64,000 nucleotides of DNA from Unio delphinus. Taxonomy: Eukaryota; Mollusca; Bivalvia; Unionida; Unionidae. Every line of letters begins with the position of its first letter. Position 1 is the first letter of the stretch. The stretch covers positions 4,546,001 to 4,610,000 of the forward strand of contig JAQISU010000057.1 in NCBI GenBank assembly GCA_029339505.1. Direction: 5' to 3'. This document shows positions 12,437 through 23,532 of this stretch, one piece after another. The position numbers and the translations under genes were made by a program. The notes below the pieces were generated by a model. The model did not search any database, was not told the DNA's origin, and saw nothing but the letters and a program-made list of their open reading frames with translations.

Positions 12437-13471
12437 AAATTATAATGACATAATCCAGTCAGGTCAAACTCCGGTTAAGTTCAAATTATTGTAACTCAAA
12501 TTTAAATCAAATGTGTTGGATGTCCAAATCTTGTAATTAAAAAAAAATCCATTCTCCCATTCTAAGAAAACTTCCTAGATAACAGGATGCCACATCCACT
12601 GTGATAACAACTTTGTAATTTGGTCTCCACAATCAGCTGTGTCTGGATTCTCAGCAGCTTAGTTGCACATCTTCAAGAAATTCAAATCGTGTTGGCATCC
12701 ACGATTGATTTGTTTTGCAAAATAAGCAGCAACTGACAGAATGTAGAACAATTATTAAGTAAATGTTCAATGTTGTCATTCTACGATGAAAATTTCTGCG
12801 CAAGATTTTTCATTTCTTCGTGGAGAGATTCTGAACGATAAATATCTCCATTAGGTCATACAAATCGATCATAGGTTTCATTATCGGAACTTGAAAACAA
12901 CCACACGAATACAGGACCGCTTTTACAAATATTTTAAATAAACTCAAATATATCACCATCATAAGTATTACGGTTCGATTTCGTGGAAATATAATTACTG
13001 CATTAGTCCAAGCATACTCACTATGATCAATAATTTCAATCGAAGCTCACGTCGATTTATCATTTGAATCATTCGAAATTTTTCCGGTTATGGTTTGTAT
13101 TACTATTAGAAATTTTAGTTTCTTTCCTAGCTCCGGAACGTCTGTGATAGACGCATCTGTATCTTTCAATATTTCTGCCCACTTGTTTTTTTTTTCTTAC
13201 GTGGGAAATAGCCCCAAAGTCTTGTTCCAAAACTGTGTTTGAAATGTGGTGTTGGATTTTGAGGAGAAACACGAGTATGTATGCAAATTGATGATACAAT
13301 CAAATCAGAGAGCTTTAGAGATATTATGTTAACAAATAACGCCGACGCTGATAAGGTAAAACAAATTGTCGAAATCTATCTAGTAAGATTTCAAAAAATG
13401 ATTTAGACAAATAGTGATTTAGACAAAAAATAATATTATATAAAAATCAAAAATGAGTATTTAAGAGATTC

Positions 13472-13473
<2 letters not shown>
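12437..13473 (-). other. Unidentified minus-strand coding remnant in element A
   Basis: From about 13,060 down to 12,690 the minus strand shows coding-like stretches separated by single stops. Examples are 'IEIIDHSEYAWTNAVIIS', 'DGDIFEFI' and 'SGPVFVWLFSSSDNETYDRF'. The composition looks like a real protein and the spacing of stops suggests decay. No family was recognised. It lies in the same orientation as, and upstream of, the helicase remnant, so it may be another element gene. The 76-residue ORF at 13,299-13,069 overlaps its upstream end in a different frame. Confidence 0.3.
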
Positions 13474-13529
<56 letters not shown>

Positions 13530-13549
13530 CTTTTGAAGAGATTCAATTA

Positions 13550-13645
<96 letters not shown>

Positions 13646-13662
13646 GATATCTCGATCGATCG

Positions 13663-13719
<57 letters not shown>

Positions 13720-13739
13720 GAGAAAGAGAGAGAGAGAGA
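13474..13739. repeat. (CT)n and (GA)n arrays in inverted arrangement
   Basis: There are CT arrays at 13,474-13,526 and 13,551-13,643, then a short spacer 'catgatatctcgatcgatcg', then a GA array at 13,666-13,739. The CT and GA runs are complementary, so a single strand can fold into a very long hairpin with a loop of about 20 nt. The sequence before each CT array ('aagagattcaa') is duplicated. The block ends 44 bp before an exchanger exon. Confidence 0.95.
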
Positions 13740-13783
13740 TTTCACCAGAGTATTCTGTTGCATATATTTTTTTTTCCTTCCAG

Positions 13784-14250
13784 CCTTCCACTTGCATCAC
13801 AAACTGGCATTCATTGTTCCCGAGAGTTGTCTGCTTATCGTGCTGGGGTTGATCCTTGGTGCCATCTTTCGTTCTACCGACTTCTTCACCAAAAACCGAT
13901 ATGTCCTCAATGCCGATATTTTTTTCATATACCTCCTGCCGCCGATCATTTTTGATGCCGGATACTTTATGCCGAATAGGAATTTCTTTGATAACATAGG
14001 TTCAGTTCTTGTTATGGCCTTCATAAATACACTAATCAACACAGTTTTGATCGGATTTTCTTTGTATGCCATATCTCTCTGGGGGTTTGTGGGAAGGCAA
14101 ATAAGCATGCTGAACTGCCTTATATTCAGCGCCTTCATCTCTGCTGTCGACCCTGTAGCTGTTCTGGCCACATTTGAAGAAGTACGTGTCAACCAGATGC
14201 TTTATCTAATTGTGTTTGGCGAATCTCTGCTGAATGATGGTGTAACTGTG
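13784..14250 (+). CDS. NHE exon a: membrane segments with VPES, VDP and FGESLLND motifs
   Basis: The acceptor is a strong pyrimidine tract ending 'ccttccag' at 13,783, and the donor is 'gtatga' at 14,251. The 467-nt exon starts with two bases of a split codon and ends at a codon boundary. It reads 'FHLHHKLAFIVPESCLLIV' onward and covers several hydrophobic helices. 'FISAVDPVAVLATFEE' holds the Asp next to the ion-binding site, and 'VFGESLLNDGVTV' holds the Asn-Asp pair used for ion translocation. Most relatives have Ala where this has Gly after that pair. The overlapping minus-strand ORF is an antisense shadow. Confidence 0.92.
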
Positions 14251-14307
14251 GTATGAAGTTTATCTCTACCTTTTGGTCTCTTAGTAATGTTTTGCAACAG
14301 CAATGCT

Positions 14308-14345
14308 ACTACTGCTGCTACTACTACTACTACTACTACTACTAC

Positions 14346-14388
<43 letters not shown>
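14308..14388. repeat. (ACT)n(AAT)n compound microsatellite, intronic
   Basis: A run of ACT/GCT trinucleotides changes directly into ATA/AAT trinucleotides. It lies in the first exchanger intron. The same compound structure recurs at 18,142-18,245. Confidence 0.9.
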
Positions 14389-14389
<1 letters not shown>

Positions 14390-14726
14390 TTTACAATGGC
14401 TTTTAAGGAAGGAGAGAAATGAAAATAAAGTACTTTTTCAATATTGCAAATGTTTCCTTTTAAACGCTGCCTTGCAAGTTTACGTTTATTCGTCATAATT
14501 TTAAAAACAAAAATATAATAATCTTACCTTGACATTACATAATTTTAACAAAATTCAAACAAATTTTATGGCGGAGAGATTGTGTTCAAATTCGCATCTC
14601 AAGTCGTCCATGTTACCTGCATTTAGAAAAATAGTTTACAATGTTAGTATGAATTTGTAATGCTTCTTATTGTCCTACCAAGTATTAAGGATTCACACTA
14701 TTTCTATTCATGTATTTATATTTCAG

Positions 14727-14983
14727 GTCATTTTTCACATGATTGAGGGCTTCATAGAAATCGGCGAGAAAAACATAATCTCCATTGATGTTTGGGCTGG
14801 GGTCCTTTCTTTCTTTATCGTGGCCATAGGCGGGTCTTTCATAGGAATCATGTACGGATTCTTTGGTGGATTTATTACAAAGTACACCAAGCACGTGAAA
14901 GTACTAGAACCACTTCTTATATTTGTCTTGGGATACCTCATGTATCTCACTTCAGAAATGATACATCTCTCTGGAATTTTAGC
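14727..14983 (+). CDS. NHE exon b: membrane segments, 'YLTSEMIHLSGILA'
   Basis: The acceptor is 'tatatttcag' and the donor 'gtaagt' at 14,984. The 257-nt exon starts at a codon boundary and leaves two bases. It reads 'VIFHMIEGFIEIG', then the hydrophobic 'VLSFFIVAIGGSFIG', 'KYTKHVKVLEPLLIFVLGYL' and 'LTSEMIHLSGILA'. The order and spacing match the central membrane part of SLC9A exchangers. 'TKHVKVLEP' is a loop shared across the family. Confidence 0.92.
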
Positions 14984-15071
14984 GTAAGTAATCTTTTTCT
15001 AGTAATAATGGAACTATGAACAATATACTGAACCATCATTTAGGCTTTTGATGTCATTAGTCTCCATAATA

Positions 15072-15074
<3 letters not shown>

Positions 15075-15150
<76 letters not shown>
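15075..15150. repeat. (CT)n microsatellite, intronic
   Basis: About 38 uninterrupted CT units lie 92 bp after an exchanger exon. Confidence 0.95.
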
Positions 15151-15154
<4 letters not shown>

Positions 15155-15439
15155 TATTGTGCCCTGACAATATCGGTTATTCTTGTACCAAAATCGATAA
15201 GTTCGATTGGCTTTTCTTAAGCCGGATAAACCTTGCATAAAACTAAACTAGAAATAGATCTTCGATATATGTTTGCAACACTGGATGATCTTAGGGTACA
15301 AAACTTGAAAAAAATTAATGGATTTAACACAAAATTCCCATCTTGCATTTTGACTTACTACATCGGTAGTTTTTAAGCTAATCACTCGTTACTGTTTGTT
15401 TTATATCGTGATGCCTAACATTTTCTACATCTAACACTA

Positions 15440-16020
15440 GAAATGTTATTTAAAAATATACTGTATTGTAGATGTTATATATTAAATACTGTATTTTATT
15501 ATGTTATTTGCTTATATACTATATTGTAGATGTTATTTCATAATATACTGTATTGTAGATGTTATTTCAATATATACTGTATTGTAGATGTTATATATTA
15601 TATACTGTATTGTATTATGTTATTTGCTTATATACTATATTGTAGATGTTATTTCATAATATACTGTATTGTAGATGTTATATATTAAATACTGTATTTT
15701 ATTATGTTATTTGCTTATATACTATATTGTAGATGTTATTTCATAATATACTGTATTGTAGATGTTATTTCAATATATACTGTATTGTAGATGTTATATA
15801 TTATATACTGTATTGTATTATGTTATTTGCTTATATACTATATTGTAGATGTTATTTAAAAATATATTGTGTTTAGATGTTATTTAAAAATATACTGTAT
15901 TTAGATGTTATTTAAAAATATACTGTATTGTAGATGTTATTTGATTATATACTGTATTGTAGATGCTATTTGATTATATACTGTATTGTAGATGTTATTT
16001 GATTATATACTGTTTTATAG
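15440..16020. repeat. AT-rich minisatellite with higher-order repeats, intronic
   Basis: The basic unit of about 27-30 bp is a variant of 'tatactgtattgtagatgtta'. Blocks of several different units recur as a larger repeat: the series beginning 'gcttatatactatattgtag' appears near 15,510, 15,625, 15,713 and 15,830. This shows amplification of multi-unit blocks. Confidence 0.9.
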
Positions 16021-16260
16021 CTGTGTACAAATGCTGTAAACTTTCGATCCTTAAGTTGATAAGGTAGCTTTTTTATGTAGGGTCGAAATAAATTGAAGAA
16101 TAACAAGGATAAAAGGGCGTGTCATTCAGTTTGTTGAAGAAACTTGGAGTATAATTGTGGTTGTTCATTTAATCGTTAAAGATGTGATATTTTGTTGTTG
16201 TTTCTACATTGTTGCTACTAGTACAAACTGTTGCTACTACAAATTCTGCTACTATTACAG

Positions 16261-16478
16261 TCTATCCTTTGGCGGTATAGTCTTGCGGCATTACGTGGAG
16301 TCCAACGTTTCGAAACCGACGGCTACAACCATCAAGTACATAATGAAAATGTTAGCCAACATTTCGGAGACCATCATCTTTATGTTCCTCGGCTTGTCTA
16401 CCATGGCTGAGGGGCTTGACTGGAACCTTTCCTTCATTTTTTTCTCCCTCATTTTCTGTCTTATCTACAGAGTAGTGG
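16261..16478 (+). CDS. NHE exon c: 'ATTIKYIMKMLANISETIIF' region
   Basis: The acceptor is 'actattacag' at 16,260 and the donor 'gtaagg' at 16,479. The 218-nt exon completes the split codon from exon b (Ala) and leaves one base. It reads 'LSFGGIVLRHYVESNVS', then 'TTIKYIMKMLANISETIIFM', 'FLGLSTMAEGLDWNLSF' and a hydrophobic helix ending 'LIYRVVG'. The 'MKMLA..SETIIFMFLG' stretch is very close to NHE3-type exchangers. The start was set by splicing phase, since the open frame extends upstream into the intron. Confidence 0.92.
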
Positions 16479-17111
16479 GTAAGGCACCAACCGTTGTTTC
16501 ATTTTCTGAAAGGAGTTAGCAGCTAGAGTGTCCCATTTCATTTCTTACTTTACTTCGTTATTAATGAAATAAATCTGTTTTCAGCTAATATTAGTATGAG
16601 ACACATATACAGGAGGTGCAAATGAGAGGAATTAGATCAATACAATCATAGCTTTCTGCCCCGCCCCCAAATCCACTTACCCCATTCACAAGGTCAATTT
16701 CAAAAACATTTCTCCTCGATGTATTTCATACGGGTTTTAGAAAGGCCACGTTGGTTAAATAATTATACAGCGGTATTATGTAAATCTTTTTATATCCTTA
16801 AATTCATTATTAGATAACACCGAGAATTCTAACTGCGATCTATTCATTCCAATTCCATAAAGATGTTCCTGTATTAGTAGACACAATAAATTATGAACAT
16901 ATCGCTGCTATGATTTAGTGATACTTTAGGACAAGACAAACCACTTTTGTTGCAATTTCTTTTCAATAAATCGTAAACTATTTTTTTTTCTATAGATTCA
17001 TTTTGTCATGAAAATAATGGAAACAACTTTCAAGTATAATTTACAACAATTGTTATCAAAATGTTCGGGACAAATAGATAAAGCAATTTATTAATATGAT
17101 TTAACTTTCAG

Positions 17112-17314
17112 GAGTCGTAATCCTTGCCTGGTTGTTAAACAGACGACGTCTGATAAAGCTGACATTCATTGACCAGTTTATCATGGCGTATGGCGGATTA
17201 CGAGGTGGAATCGCCTTCTGTCTGTCCCTGTCTCTTAATGACGCCACGATACCTGAAAAGAAACTATTTATTACTACTACTGTTGTCATCATTTTCTTCA
17301 CTGTCTTCGTGCAG
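17112..17314 (+). CDS. NHE exon d: 'DQFIMAYGGLRGGIAF' signature
   Basis: The acceptor is 'aactttcag' at 17,111 and the donor 'gttagt' at 17,315. The 203-nt exon reads 'VVILAWLLNRRRLIKLTFID', then 'QFIMAYGGLRGGIAFCLSLS' and 'KKLFITTTVVIIFFTVFVQ', ending at a codon boundary. The 'YGGLRG' signature includes the Arg needed for transport and pH sensing in characterised NHEs. 'FFTVFVQ' is the end of the last membrane helix. Confidence 0.93.
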
Positions 17315-18187
17315 GTTAGTTAAAAGTAAATTTGTCTAACTTTTCTGTTTCGGTCTTTCTTCCTGTTTTAAATTTCAGAGCGACTCCATGTTCTAGAATA
17401 AGGTTAATACATTTTTTGTGCAAATGATCGCCAAATATTCGAATTGTCTATATCCTGGTTTTATGTTACCTTAGGATATATGCAGGTCACGGGAATTTAT
17501 TTGGTCAAAGGTCAAGATCAATGAGTAATTTTTTTATATATTTTTGTGTCGCCCAAAGATGCAGATTTTAATTAACATTTTACTCCTGAATTCCCAATGA
17601 AAATATTGAAATAAGTAAACTTTCAAAACCACATGGCAAAATAACATAGCTGAATTATTTTGTTATGAACATTTGACCGGATGCATTATCGTGCTTACCT
17701 ATCTTCTACAGGATGCTTGAGACTTCATTTATAAGTCTTGAAATCTTCTTTAGCAGTCATAGCAATGTCAAAGTCAGTAGTAAAGATATATAAATGTATG
17801 TATCATTTTATAAATATATAACGTTTTTTATCTTCGTAAAAAATATTGAAAGTACTGTATCACAAACTATATAAAACTATATAAAACTATACAAATTTCT
17901 GTATCATACAGAAAAATCAAATTCCATTTTCATACAACATCAAAATATACTATACTATAATTAAAACACTAGTCCAATTGATATATTTCACAAATTAAGC
18001 AACTACTAGACCAGTCAGATTGAGGTACAGGAAATATGACGTCGTCTGAGAGGACTTCACAGGTAAAAATGTTGATTACGTGAGAGTGGCGTATTTTTCT
18101 GGAATAATTGGATCGCTGATACATGTTCATGACTTACGCTTATAATACTGCTACTACTATTACTACTACTATTACTACTACTACTAC

Positions 18188-18248
<61 letters not shown>

Positions 18249-18399
18249 GGCTTTCTATGGCGCCTAAAATTCAGAAGCTTTATCGCTTTACATAATATAA
18301 TTTATAATGATCTGACTACCAAATCAACACCCCCAAGAAACACACCATGAAATTCGAAAACAAAAAATGCTGAAAATATTTAAGGTAAGAAAGATTATT
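17315..18399. other. Intron, no gene
   Basis: This is AT-rich intronic DNA with a compound ACT/AAT microsatellite near its right end. Confidence 0.6.
18142..18245. repeat. (ACT)n(AAT)n compound microsatellite, intronic
   Basis: ACT/ATT trinucleotides pass into about 20 AAT units, with the same architecture and orientation as the array at 14,308. Confidence 0.9.
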
Positions 18400-19490
18400 T
18401 TTTAGGTCTTTAAGTTTGTTTTTGCAGTCGAAATTTTTTTAGAGCACTCTTGAAAGGGATCACTGTGTTTGTGTGTCTAATTTCAATGGATAATTCGTTC
18501 CACGTTGCTGGGGCATGGTTTGCAAAAGAAAGTTGTATCTGACTTCGTTTACATAGTGAGAATAATGAGTATACGATAGTCAGAAGAGGAGCGTAAGTAT
18601 CTTGCTAGTGTATACACAAGGGTGAGGCTGGATAGGTATACTGAACTGGAGTCCGTCAGTGAAACGTAGCATAGAGAACAAATTTTGTGTTTCATCCTTG
18701 ATCGAATGGATAGCTAATGTAGGGTACAGAGCAGTGAGAGGTGTGCTCTGATCGTGGAACTCAAATGATGATCCGAGCAGCTGTGTTGTGAACCTTATGA
18801 AGTTTTTGGATTTTGAGACGAACAAGACAGAATTGAGTTACGATAGTCGAGTCTTGGAAGTACTAATGAACACATAATTGTTTAGTGGCATCAACTGAAA
18901 GATATTTGCTAATGGAACTGATTCGTTTCAGCTCAAGATATGCAGCCTTGCATATGTTCCTGACATGTTGGTGCAATGTGAGAGTACTGTCTAGAGTAAC
19001 ACCTAGGTTTCATACTGACTGTGTGAATTTAATGTTGGTGTTGCTGATATTTAATGTTTGCGGTAAAGGATGTGAATGAGAAGGTCGTTATGTTGTGATC
19101 ATAATCGCGTCAGTTTTATCATCATTTATCTGCAGCTTGTTACATGTCATCAACTCCAGTTGGGTGGCTAGACTTGTGTATTTGGGTGTCATTACAATTG
19201 GTGAAGCACTGGTTCATGATCTATGACACTTGATAGCAGCTAAGTGTATTGAATGAAGAGAACAGGCCCAATAAGACCTCAGTGAAACACCACAACATAG
19301 ATCAACTGGGCTGGAGTGTATTCCATTTGCAGATACAATTTGTGTCCTGTTTACTAAGTAGGAGTTGGACCACTGTACGGCTGTATTGTGAATGCAAAAT
19401 AGATGCTGGAGACGGTGAAGTAACATATAATGGTCTGTTGTGTCAAATGCTGCAGACAAAATGATACGTAGACGAAAACGAAACCCGAGG
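18400..19490 (-). pseudogene. CR1/L2-like (Jockey-group) LINE reverse transcriptase remnant
   Basis: The minus strand reads 'MSAAFDTTDHYMLLHRLQHL' at 19,459-19,400, the palm motif of this LINE group. Then come 'SANGIHSSPVDLCCGVSLRS', 'LQINDDKTDAIMI', 'LNISNTNIKF..SV.NLGVTLDS' and a C-terminal block ending near 18,400 ('VRYNFLLQTMPQ' and 'NYPLKLDTQTQ'). The order is right, but the segment with the catalytic 'FADDT' box between 'SVLGP' and 'INDDKT' is missing. Stops occur throughout. It is inserted antisense in an exchanger intron and is clearly inactive. Confidence 0.8.
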
Positions 19491-22328
19491 ACATTTTAGT
19501 TCGGGTATAATGCATAAGTATTAAGTATATACAACCCCGTCACACTCCTAAAATGAATTGATTGATTTTAGATATTTCGTTGCTGAAGCGAGGAAATAAT
19601 CATTTTTTCAGCATTATTTTTAAACTTTAATATTCGATTATTTTACCCATTTCAATATTTATTTGTTTCAAATGTATACGTTTGTCAAATAAATAGCAGA
19701 TTTATCAATACTTTTAATCTGTATTCCTCTTTGCATGTCTCAAATGGGGTCGTGTTTATTGATTTGTAATGAATGTTTCGATATTCCGTAATTTACTTTG
19801 GTAAATTGCCAAAACGTCAAAATATCTTCTGCTTTTTTGTTAACTAATATACTTTTAAAGTGTAGACTTTTGGGTTCTTTAAGGCGTTATTTTTGATTTA
19901 AAAAATTTTAATTCAATTTAATTTCGATTGCTAACTGTGAAAGCTGAAAAGTAGTCAGTGCTTTCTTGTGTCAGCAAATTAAAAACTGTTCTGTTATAAA
20001 GCGCTTAATCCTTCAAGAACCGTATCTTTTCAAACTTTTTCTTTTTTAATAGTTTAATAGATGCATCGTATCATCATTCTTTCTCGGCTTTATTTTAACT
20101 CAAGTTTACTTTGAGAAAATTAACCAGTACCAAGTTGTAGTTATATACGTTGCTGTCTCTTTTGTGTACTTGCATGTCATCATAGTCTTCCTGCATCTGG
20201 TCATACAAGTGACTGGCGTATGTTTTCTTGTTGGGAAACCTTTTCCTTGCTGCTTGTGTATAATATAGGCAGACTGTTCAAATACTGATTATTTTAAATC
20301 CTTTTTTTTTATTTAGTCTCCATCTAGCTTGTTTCTACAATCAATTACTATTAAGCATCATAGTTTCAACATCTAAGTGAATATGCGCTAAATGTTATTC
20401 TTTGTCAGTCATAGAAATCAAAATGAAAACATCCAGCGAATTCATTATCATTCAGGTTTTCTTAAACCATACATTTGAATTATTTGCAATTTTTATTGAT
20501 CATTTTAAACCATGGTTAATTTTAGTTGTCAAATATTTCTGTTATTTTCAATCGCACTATGTCTTCCATTCATGTTATTTTTAATATTGTTGAGTCGTTG
20601 TAGTTCACCTTGCACAACAACACCTAATTCATTCAGTCCTCATGTTGTACTGCTTTAACCATCAAGCCTCATGCTGTACTGCTTTAACCATCAGGCCTCA
20701 TGCTTTACTGCTTTAACCATCAGGCCTCATACTGTACTGCTTTAACCATCAGGGCTCATGCTGTACTGCCTTAACCATCAGGGCTCATACTGTACTGCTT
20801 TAACCATCAGGGTTCATGCTGTACTGCTTTAACCATCAGGGCTCATGCTGTACTGCTTTAACCATCTGGGCTCATGCTGTACTGCTTTAACCATCAGGCC
20901 TCATGCTGTACTGCTTTAATCATCAGGGCTGATAATGGTTATTTTCATGTTGTAAATAATGAAAGTAACCTTAAATCTGCATCTTATCTAAAACATTGAA
21001 TGGCATCTCTTATGATAGTTCAAGTAAAGAAATTAACATTTTTATTATCTTTAATATCATTCTTTAAATACAGTAACTGTGACAACACTTTTTTAATAAT
21101 TCTAGGGTATCTGCCGTTTGTTTATATGTCTCCATTTTGATAGATTTATTGGATTTTTGTGATCACGTTTGATTGTAGGTAGTCAGTGTCGGGGAAATAT
21201 TCCTCGTAATAATTCAGTATCTAGGAGCAAATGTCACAGAGTATTGGTGCGATTTCATGATGACATGCTTTAGTTTCGTGGTGAGTCTAGATCAGAGCCG
21301 CATAAGTGGGCCTTTAGCCATATGTAGTCCCTATTACAATCTAATTGTGTTGATTGATTGTGTAATCTATGTGAATTGTTTGTGATAGTGGCTGATACTT
21401 TTGTATAATGGAATCAGTTTGAAGGGATTGTCCCATTATGTCTAGACACCTATTATTGTTGCTATGATAGTATATATGGCGTAGTGTTACATGCAAAATG
21501 GTGCTTAAAGTCATGATTAGACTGACCCAATAAAATAGTTCCCTGAATATGGTATTAGGGTTGTATTTATAATTTCACGGCGTGAAGTACTGTCGCAACG
21601 TGACTTAAATCTAACAAAGAGAAACCATGCAGTTGTAAGGTTGCCATGTAAATTTTGTGGAATTGTGCTTTTTGTGGCCATTCGATGAATAGAGCAAAAT
21701 TATGTATAGTCTTGGCGCGTTATTAAATTTTCCAGTAGACAACGGTTGTTATCGAGGAACCAATGCAACCAAAATGAAAACAAATTCCTTATGCAGAATT
21801 CACGCGAGGTTTGGATCTCTTTGGCATATTACACTGTTATACACATCCAATCTGGGAACGAATATGCAGTGTCTCTAGACATTAATATTTTCGTCTTTGT
21901 TTTAACCAAGTACATTATGATCAGTATATCAATTACAAGATATTTTTATCGATGAAAGATATATGAAGTTTAATGATTCGTCGATTCGCCGAGAGCGAAA
22001 AAGATCGTACTATTTTATTATCTGCATTGTTTATTTTGTCTTCAAAATATAAAGTACTAACAACTATATCTAGAATAGATTGAGGATTTACTAATCTTTC
22101 GAGAGCTAGAAATAAAGATATTAAAATTAAAATAATTACTTTCGTGTTAATTATATCATGATATTTGTCCAAGTCCAAAACATCTTAAGGATCAGAAAAT
22201 AAATTTGACTAAGCAAGGAATAAAAATCAAGGGAACTATTTTCATTCTAAAACGAGCGCCTAATATCATTGTACTGCATGCCTTTATCAGGGTAGCTTGC
22301 TACACTATACACTTTCTGATATTCATAG
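19491..22328. other. Intron; one tandem array, no exon recognised
   Basis: This is AT-rich intronic DNA. Apart from a 29-bp array at 20,638-20,930, nothing was recognised. A splice-like open stretch at 21,180-21,281 ('VVSVGEIFLVII' onward, followed by 'gtgagt') was considered and not accepted. Confidence 0.5.
20638..20930. repeat. 29-bp minisatellite, about ten copies
   Basis: The consensus is about 'catgctgtactgctttaacc' followed by 'atcagggct'. Copies differ by a few bases, mainly 'gcctc' against 'ggctc'. Confidence 0.95.
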
Positions 22329-22418
22329 GGAATCACAATCAAGCCAGTGGTAAACGCCTTAAAGGTCAAAAGAGAAGAGGAAAGGGACCCATCACTGAAT
22401 GAAAAGATACACGAGACA
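22329..22418 (+). CDS. NHE exon e: 'GITIKPVVNALKVKREEE', short exon
   Basis: The acceptor is 'atattcatag' at 22,328 and the donor 'gtatgt' at 22,419. The exon is exactly 90 nt and 30 codons: 'GITIKPVVNALKVKREEERD' then 'PSLNEKIHET'. It follows 'FTVFVQ' of exon d without breaking the frame, exactly where exchangers have 'G-T-I-K-P-L-V'. The basic and acidic 'LKVKREEERDPSLNEKIH' is typical of the NHE3 group. The exon was found by looking for the expected peptide. The poor pyrimidine tract at its acceptor is a mild weakness. Confidence 0.9.
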
Positions 22419-22675
22419 GTATGTTTCTTTGTAGATCAATTACATCAACTTGTTTTACGTTTTCCGAATCTGTAAAATGATTCACATATGTAATTAGTCT
22501 AGATAGTATTTATGTTCGAAAAGTAACTTCAATGTTAACGTTGCTGTTTTTCTTATAACTGACAAATTTATAAAGATATTTCTGCTTTTTAGCCTGATTT
22601 TGATATATCTGAGCACATTTCAAAGGACTCAGTAACTGATGTAATTGAAATAGTCTTATTAATTTCATCATCAAA

Positions 22676-22677
<2 letters not shown>

Positions 22678-22737
<60 letters not shown>
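22678..22737. repeat. (TA)n microsatellite, left of solo LTR
   Basis: About 30 TA units abut the 5' end of the solo LTR. The array probably was continuous with the one at 23,537 before insertion. Confidence 0.95.
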
Positions 22738-22741
<4 letters not shown>

Positions 22742-23532
22742 ACGTATATTTGATATGAGTCATTTATATTTATTTTTTATTGTTTGTTTGTTAGATTCAA
22801 ATTTGGCATTTTAATTTTAAGATTTGTTCATTTTGGGGTGACCTGTACTTTACATAATAAACACCAGGTGTTGACCTCATTTCTGACCTGGCTTCAAAGT
22901 TGTGAACAAGCTTTTAAAATGATTGGTTGGTTCCAAGGACACTATGGAGCTTTGTATAAACATCTTTCTATTTTAGTTGGGTCATACTTTAGTCGGTACG
23001 TGAGTTTTTGAACGTAAATTTGTTCTAAGAGTTTCTAGAAGATCATGTGACTCCTGTCTTCTTTACGTAAAAACAGGTATATAAACTATGTTTTGGAGTG
23101 AGCTATTCAGTAGAAATTGGGCTGTTAGAATATTAAGATGTGTCGTTTTGAGTTACCTTGTATCGGAAATTATTTGAATTCGTTTGGATTCAAGAGGATT
23201 TTTTTTGTTATTTATCTGGAAAAGAATTGTGCTTATAGAATTTTATGATCAAGAACAGGCTTTATCAAGTGACATCGTCTTCCATCTTGGATACTTCGCT
23301 GTGATTCGAACTTGGAATTATTTGAACATTTCATTACCAGGACTTTTGCAATTTCTCTAGTGGATAAAATTTTGAATTATTTTTGGATTAATTTTGGAAT
23401 TGATTCTTAAAACCGTAAGTTTATTTTTCTTTTCTGGAAAATAGTTTTGCTCAATAAATTGTTTATTAAGTTTTTTACGAGCTTGTTATTTTCACTCTTT
23501 CTATGTTACTGTTTATTCGAGACTAAGCACGT

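Larger units (their letters stand above)
8340..13320. mobile_element. Element A: decayed Polinton/adintovirus-like element
   Basis: Five adjacent coding remnants define this block. They are a packaging-type ATPase (minus), a zinc-ribbon plus phospholipase A2 protein (plus), a retroviral-type integrase (plus), a helicase-like protein (minus) and an unidentified minus-strand coding stretch. An rve integrase beside a FtsK/HerA-type ATPase is the hallmark of Polintons/Mavericks and the related adintoviruses. No polymerase B, protease or capsid gene is seen here, and no terminal inverted repeats were recognised, so the ends are approximate. Every gene carries stops or frameshifts, so this is an old, inactive copy. 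Confidence 0.7.

Noticed and set aside
13470..13763. ORFs made of alternating Arg-Glu or Ser-Leu over GA/CT arrays (also at 6,750-6,998 and 15,014-15,238)
   Set aside because: They are translations of dinucleotide repeats.
13797..14192. 131-residue minus-strand ORF over the first exchanger exon
   Set aside because: Antisense shadow of a strongly supported exon; no motif of its own. The same applies to ORFs at 14,685-14,950 and 17,101-17,301.
21180..21281. Open stretch with 'tgtag' before and 'gtgagt' after, considered as an exchanger exon
   Set aside because: The peptide does not match any exchanger segment, and exons d and e already join without a gap.
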